Assembly (NCBI GenBank): GCA_963281255.1
Contig: OY725496.1
Location: 4,131,723 to 4,195,722 of the forward strand
DNA: 64,000 nucleotides
Direction: 5' to 3'
From: Aphrocallistes beatrix
Taxonomy: Eukaryota > Porifera > Hexactinellida > Sceptrulophora > Aphrocallistidae
A program made the translations under genes and the position numbers. Under the pieces are notes generated by a model. The model saw only the letters and a program-made list of their open reading frames with translations, did not search any database and was not told the DNA's origin. Each line of letters opens with the position of its first letter. Position 1 is the stretch's first letter. Shown piece by piece: positions 62,201 to 64,000 of the stretch.

Positions 62201-63937
62201 CTTCATCTCAACGAGAATTTCGCGGAACCTCACAAGTCCAGGGTGATCTGCCGCACTCACGGCACTCAGCTCTTATTCCTCAATTCCCCGATCTGGTCTG
62301 AGATGCTGTGTGAGCTAGCCAACCCCAACTCGGTCAAGATTTCAGCTCAGATGGGAGAGGAGGGGATCCGAGTGGTCTTGATTCAGGGAGAGAAGAAAGA
62401 CACTGCTCAGCTGTACGAAGCCCTCAAGGCTCGGATTATGAACTGCACGCTGTACAAGGATAGGACCCCTACCCCCACCCCTACCTCGACACCCTCCAAA
62501 TCCCAGGAGAATGAGACGTGCGGCATAGATATACCTGTCCCTGCTTGTAGAGTAGACCCACAGGCACTCAGTACTCTTGTCCCAGAGATCAATGTAACCC
62601 CTCACACAAAACGCACTCTCTCCAGGAGAAATTCTAGCGAGGAGAGTGATGATGAAGGGGAAGTTGAAGTGACTGAAAAAACCGAGGCCGAAGAAGAGAA
62701 TTTAAACAAAAGGAGTAAATTGAGTGATTCGGTCGATCAATGAGTAAGCTAGCCCCGTGACTGCGACAGACTAGGATGCGTTCATGTTAGAACTAGCTAC
62801 AGTCGTTTCTACTTTAATTCATGACATGAGTACTCACATCTCAGCCTATTCTAAGATGCACTGATTGTATTCTAATTTATCAGAGTTCAATTACATCTTG
62901 ATGATGACCCTTTGATAGAATATACCTGTGTTACAATTACAATTATTAACCAAATCGGGGGTATTTTTTTGGAATTGATGAGCCTTCCTCTTATTTCAAA
63001 TGCAGAAGTTTCGCCTAGTTTCTACTGTCTCTCGAGTATATAAGCTTAATCTTGTTTTTAGACACAGAAAATTATCCTTGAAACATTTGACAATCCAGAG
63101 CAAGTAACGACACAGTTTGTAGCAGCTGTATTTGACAAGATTATAAAGGTAATTATTGAAACATTAATAAGCATAGCCTAATCAACAATTACACTAATTA
63201 ATTCTATTAGACGCATGTGAGAGATGAATTGAAAGATATAGACAAAGAGACTGGGATTGATGAGTACTTGACTCGACTGTCTGACCTCTATGATAAGTAA
63301 GTCAGCTGATAAGATCTAAGTTTTAATCTCTGAAATTGATCCCGAATACATTCTTAGAACGACACGCCTGGGTCTGAAACTCGTCGAGTACGAAATGATT
63401 CAAGACTTCCAAGTAGCTACCAAGCAGATCAAATCTCTATTTCATGATTACCTCCACAACTATGCAAAGTATGGCTGAGTTGTTTGTTTGTTTATTTTAT
63501 CGTGTATGCAATTCTTCAATTAAACTTGTTTAGGGAAGAGATTCAGAATTTTGGATCGAAGGGGCGTGCAGAGTTAGAGGATTTCTACAGAGCTCTGTTC
63601 GATAGCACCGGTATGCAGAAGAAAGCCACCACCACACCTAGCGGAGGGTACCGGCCTCGGAAGGAGACAATCAGAACAGTCACTGTGGATGTCCTCTTCG
63701 TCTCTCAAGATTTCATCACTAACATCCTTGCTGCCAGCAAGGAATGTGTCAATCGCTGTAAACTAGTGGGTTCATATTAAGCTCAGTACTACGTTCAGCC
63801 TATCAGCTGAGTTATCACACTGCCTTAGCTCTGCAATACACCTCAACTCTCTCCGACCATCAAAGAGCTCTACGAGATTACGATGAACTTGATTTGTAGG
63901 GACCATCTGGATTATGCTGTTGACCTCGCGTTATCAG
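56268..63937 (+). CDS. EXOC5: Exocyst complex component 5 (SEC10), 14 exons visible, 3' end outside the window; host of three nested genes
   Basis: SEC10 is a core subunit of the exocyst, which tethers secretory vesicles at the plasma membrane. Exons: 56268-56303, 57393-57491, 57605-57754, 57950-58147, 58207-58268, 58334-58362, 58633-58745, 60799-60843, 60948-61004, 63062-63148, 63211-63296, 63358-63468, 63534-63765, 63829-63937 (phase 1, continues). Phases agree throughout. The product aligns by eye with human EXOC5: KEYVERLAR, VDKVEKQCYLIALEHE, KVVHLGDQLE, LIKYFNIF, TERMRECAITISQF, the short exons with SYESCINNFIN and VTQLCHK, then TFDNPEQV, LTRLSDLYDKTTRLGLKLVEYE and ICRDHLDYAVDLALSG. Intron 1 contains the C2orf69 homolog, intron 7 (58746-60798) a MATE gene and intron 9 (61005-63061) RANBP3, all on the same strand. 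The two 45- and 57-bp exons between the nested genes are essential to the reading. Confidence 0.9.
56404..57159 (+). CDS. C2orf69: C2orf69 homolog (mitochondrial serine-hydrolase-like), nested in EXOC5 intron 1, no own ATG before the conserved core
   Basis: C2orf69 is a mitochondrial protein with a hydrolase-like fold, required for glycogen and respiratory homeostasis in humans. The open frame carries VFFFPGDCQN, WSYENSLDILANRFP, FACYDAFV, ISFVGFSKGSIVLNQILFE (with the GFSKG nucleophile-type elbow), YWLDSGHNG, VGTTPYQM and a C-terminal LDNHFKILKYF, all in family order. The frame begins at 56404, immediately after an in-frame TAG whose AG is an acceptor site. The first in-frame ATG (56500) lies inside or after the FPGD core. 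Splicing EXOC5 exon 1 (ends phase 0) to 56404 is in frame and would supply the start MATASIAFKDFE. A separate leader exon or a trans-spliced leader carrying an AUG is the alternative. Confidence 0.85.
   Translation: MFVHTRVAKTSWSLLKKLVFFFPGDCQNTESAMISHKLSDFTAWSYENSLDILANRFPDRIVCLCKPSLFYLNSFACYDAFVERLDKQGTPKHAFSLQALPSLSNCLEHLSESKQIPDGIEDISFVGFSKGSIVLNQILFEIHIASQNERIEQFISKFREFYWLDSGHNGTHGIWISDEKLLESFAKLNPKVYVGTTPYQMKSVAKPWTAKEKEKFVEGLAKAGIKEIEDVSHFDNEPASLDNHFKILKYF
58979..58993 (+). repeat. TAATTAAC tandem stretch just before the MATE start
   Basis: CTAATTAA repeats three times in tandem directly upstream of the MATE ATG. An acceptor-like CAAATAG lies about 34 nt upstream of the ATG. It may be AT-rich 5' leader sequence. 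Confidence 0.5.
58994..60679 (+). CDS. MATE-family multidrug and toxin extrusion transporter, nested in EXOC5 intron 7
   Basis: MATE/SLC47 proteins export organic cations in exchange for protons or sodium. The 561-residue single-exon protein shows 12 core helices with FFRLSVPIYLTALFAESIGILSVVFAGQVG (helices 1-2), the ALNSVVDSLVS region corresponding to the family's ALDTLCSQA loop, and QLNEVVLPSILI. A thirteenth hydrophobic segment follows the Ser/Thr-rich loop near the C-terminus, as in animal SLC47 proteins. The family's usual Glu in the second half is not obvious to me. The gene has its own ATG and stop, lies on the host strand and fills most of the intron. Its upstream acceptor leads into stop codons, so it is not an in-frame alternative exon of EXOC5. 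Confidence 0.9.
   Translation: MGLLLGLKSFANTAKREFCAFFRLSVPIYLTALFAESIGILSVVFAGQVGDEGVSLAGVALSQAIINLTGYLPLLALNSVVDSLVSRSDVVGTNKYTGLLLQRSIIINVYLSLPIAFVWFNTENILILLGQTPAVAATAGQYTLVYISILPAFCLYIPIIKTLQLNEVVLPSILILFSANLLEIAIILPLARYSSIGIASFAIGPVLAFYCIAIGHCVYLRCSRVWRRVWSGFTSEAWEGWAQYLLHGLPMLLIVLFENVTIQIGGFILGGISHQPVVDIGIHTAITYINTLLCISCMSLSLANSIRISRHCMETTQRRRVKRLIISGFCGMLILTLSQSIFLAAGHFFLGRIFSRDTMVVSGLGPLLFLLAAYHPVEGVFILFQGLLKGLERQHMNWLLSSVFFCVSLPLAIVFAIHFTDRPLGYWVGVTCGYFTRFLLCSLLVVICFTLLKASSHHSTVSDIPIESSRLVLTEIPAHTEIPCYNSTIDRIGSLKWKLVLLKLLLLFILVTPFFPLLGCHWSRLKVDFYDMSYIQSPVDMFCMRFWPSNCTFSQNITFCN
61595..62743 (+). CDS. RANBP3: Ran-binding protein 3 homolog, nested in EXOC5 intron 9
   Basis: RANBP3 is a nuclear CRM1 cofactor that binds RanGTP and promotes nuclear export. 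The 382-residue single-exon protein has a Ser/Pro-rich N-terminal half with a SFTFKAS and YVFGQNLEARI (FxFG-like) region. A Ran-binding domain follows (residues about 170-285): VIVEMSCKLFIFESNNKSWHSKG, ILHLNEN, SRVICRTHGTQLLFLNSPIW and DTAQLYEALKARI. An acidic C-terminus with an RSKL basic patch closes it. The order and the degenerate RanBD match RANBP3 rather than RANBP1 or RANBP2. The ATG at 61595 is 6 nt after a CTAG acceptor-like site. It lies wholly inside one EXOC5 intron on the host strand. Confidence 0.88.
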   Translation: MTPISFDQIFSQKTMSATTQEPKSQEESSKGSFTFKASGIKPSGILYSSESPQNNRTSDAGKETYSFLKLDTSSSNSFSVKPDSTSVEPVPDNSTEPSPKKEPAESTLNSTTSSEPKSYVFGQNLEARIVKADSTQSSSQSDKPPSQPEILIPSEGAKPMNSLPVQKVFTGEEDERVIVEMSCKLFIFESNNKSWHSKGRNILHLNENFAEPHKSRVICRTHGTQLLFLNSPIWSEMLCELANPNSVKISAQMGEEGIRVVLIQGEKKDTAQLYEALKARIMNCTLYKDRTPTPTPTSTPSKSQENETCGIDIPVPACRVDPQALSTLVPEINVTPHTKRTLSRRNSSEESDDEGEVEVTEKTEAEEENLNKRSKLSDSVDQ

Positions 63938-63966
63938 GTTAATGTTAGATATCTCTATTCGTCAAT

Positions 63967-64000
63967 ATCTTATGTATTAAAACGATAGGATTTTTAATAA
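63967..64000 (+). repeat. Dispersed-repeat fragment at the window edge
   Basis: TATTAAAACGATAGGATTTTT resembles 53017-53050 in NSMAF intron 1. It lies in an EXOC5 intron and runs off the window. Confidence 0.45.

Noticed and set aside
1..64000. CRISPR arrays, bacterial operons and ribosome-binding sites
   Set aside because: The window is eukaryotic with spliced genes; no regularly spaced direct repeats of CRISPR type were seen.

Overview
The window is nuclear DNA from a gene-dense metazoan genome. The gene content is animal: a TGF-beta ligand, an adhesion GPCR, a rhodopsin-type GPCR, TRIM-like NHL proteins, Integrator, INO80, the exocyst and the dynein regulatory complex. Introns are short GT-AG and spacers are a few hundred bases. 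The compactness, the same-strand genes nested in introns, and the many genes with a splice-acceptor-like (T/C)AG within about 25 nt of the ATG (a pattern expected with spliced-leader trans-splicing) suggest an early-branching animal. A glass sponge is my best guess. This is inference, not proof.

Layout. 0-8 kb: the 3' end of a multipass membrane protein, single-exon INTS2, V-ATPase subunit G, and DCAF12 (minus). 8.9-10 kb: a secreted GH43-like propeller protein. 10.1-16.0 kb: a 14-exon ASPG (asparaginase plus ankyrin) gene holding two complete same-strand genes in its introns, a homocysteine S-methyltransferase and an NHL protein. 16.4-18.7 kb (minus): adhesion GPCR. 19.3-24.8 kb: INO80B and IQCA1/DRC11. 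25.3-27.1 kb: class A GPCR. 27.1-29.6 kb: repeat-bearing spacer. 29.7 kb: RPB7. 31-34 kb (minus): two-exon TGF-beta ligand. 35.3-40.3 kb: nine-exon R3H-like gene. 40.6-46.6 kb: RGP1, a second NHL protein and an SLC15/POT transporter. 47.1-64 kb, all plus strand and tightly spaced: MCM5, MORN protein, CCDC157-like, NSMAF/FAN and EXOC5/SEC10. EXOC5 introns hold three complete same-strand genes: a C2orf69 homolog, a MATE transporter and RANBP3.

The most interesting signal is this nested architecture: five single-exon genes inside two intron-rich hosts. The C2orf69 homolog has no ATG upstream of its conserved core. Its ORF begins exactly at a splice acceptor whose phase matches EXOC5 exon 1, so the two genes may share a leader exon. 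Genes fall into two classes: 18 with a single visible coding exon (one of them cut by the window edge) and 7 multi-exon genes. A hAT-like MITE family (four copies, two with exact 8-bp target duplications) and a second dispersed repeat are scattered through introns and spacers.

Exon boundaries were derived by hand from GT-AG sites, phase and recalled homology. No alignment was run.
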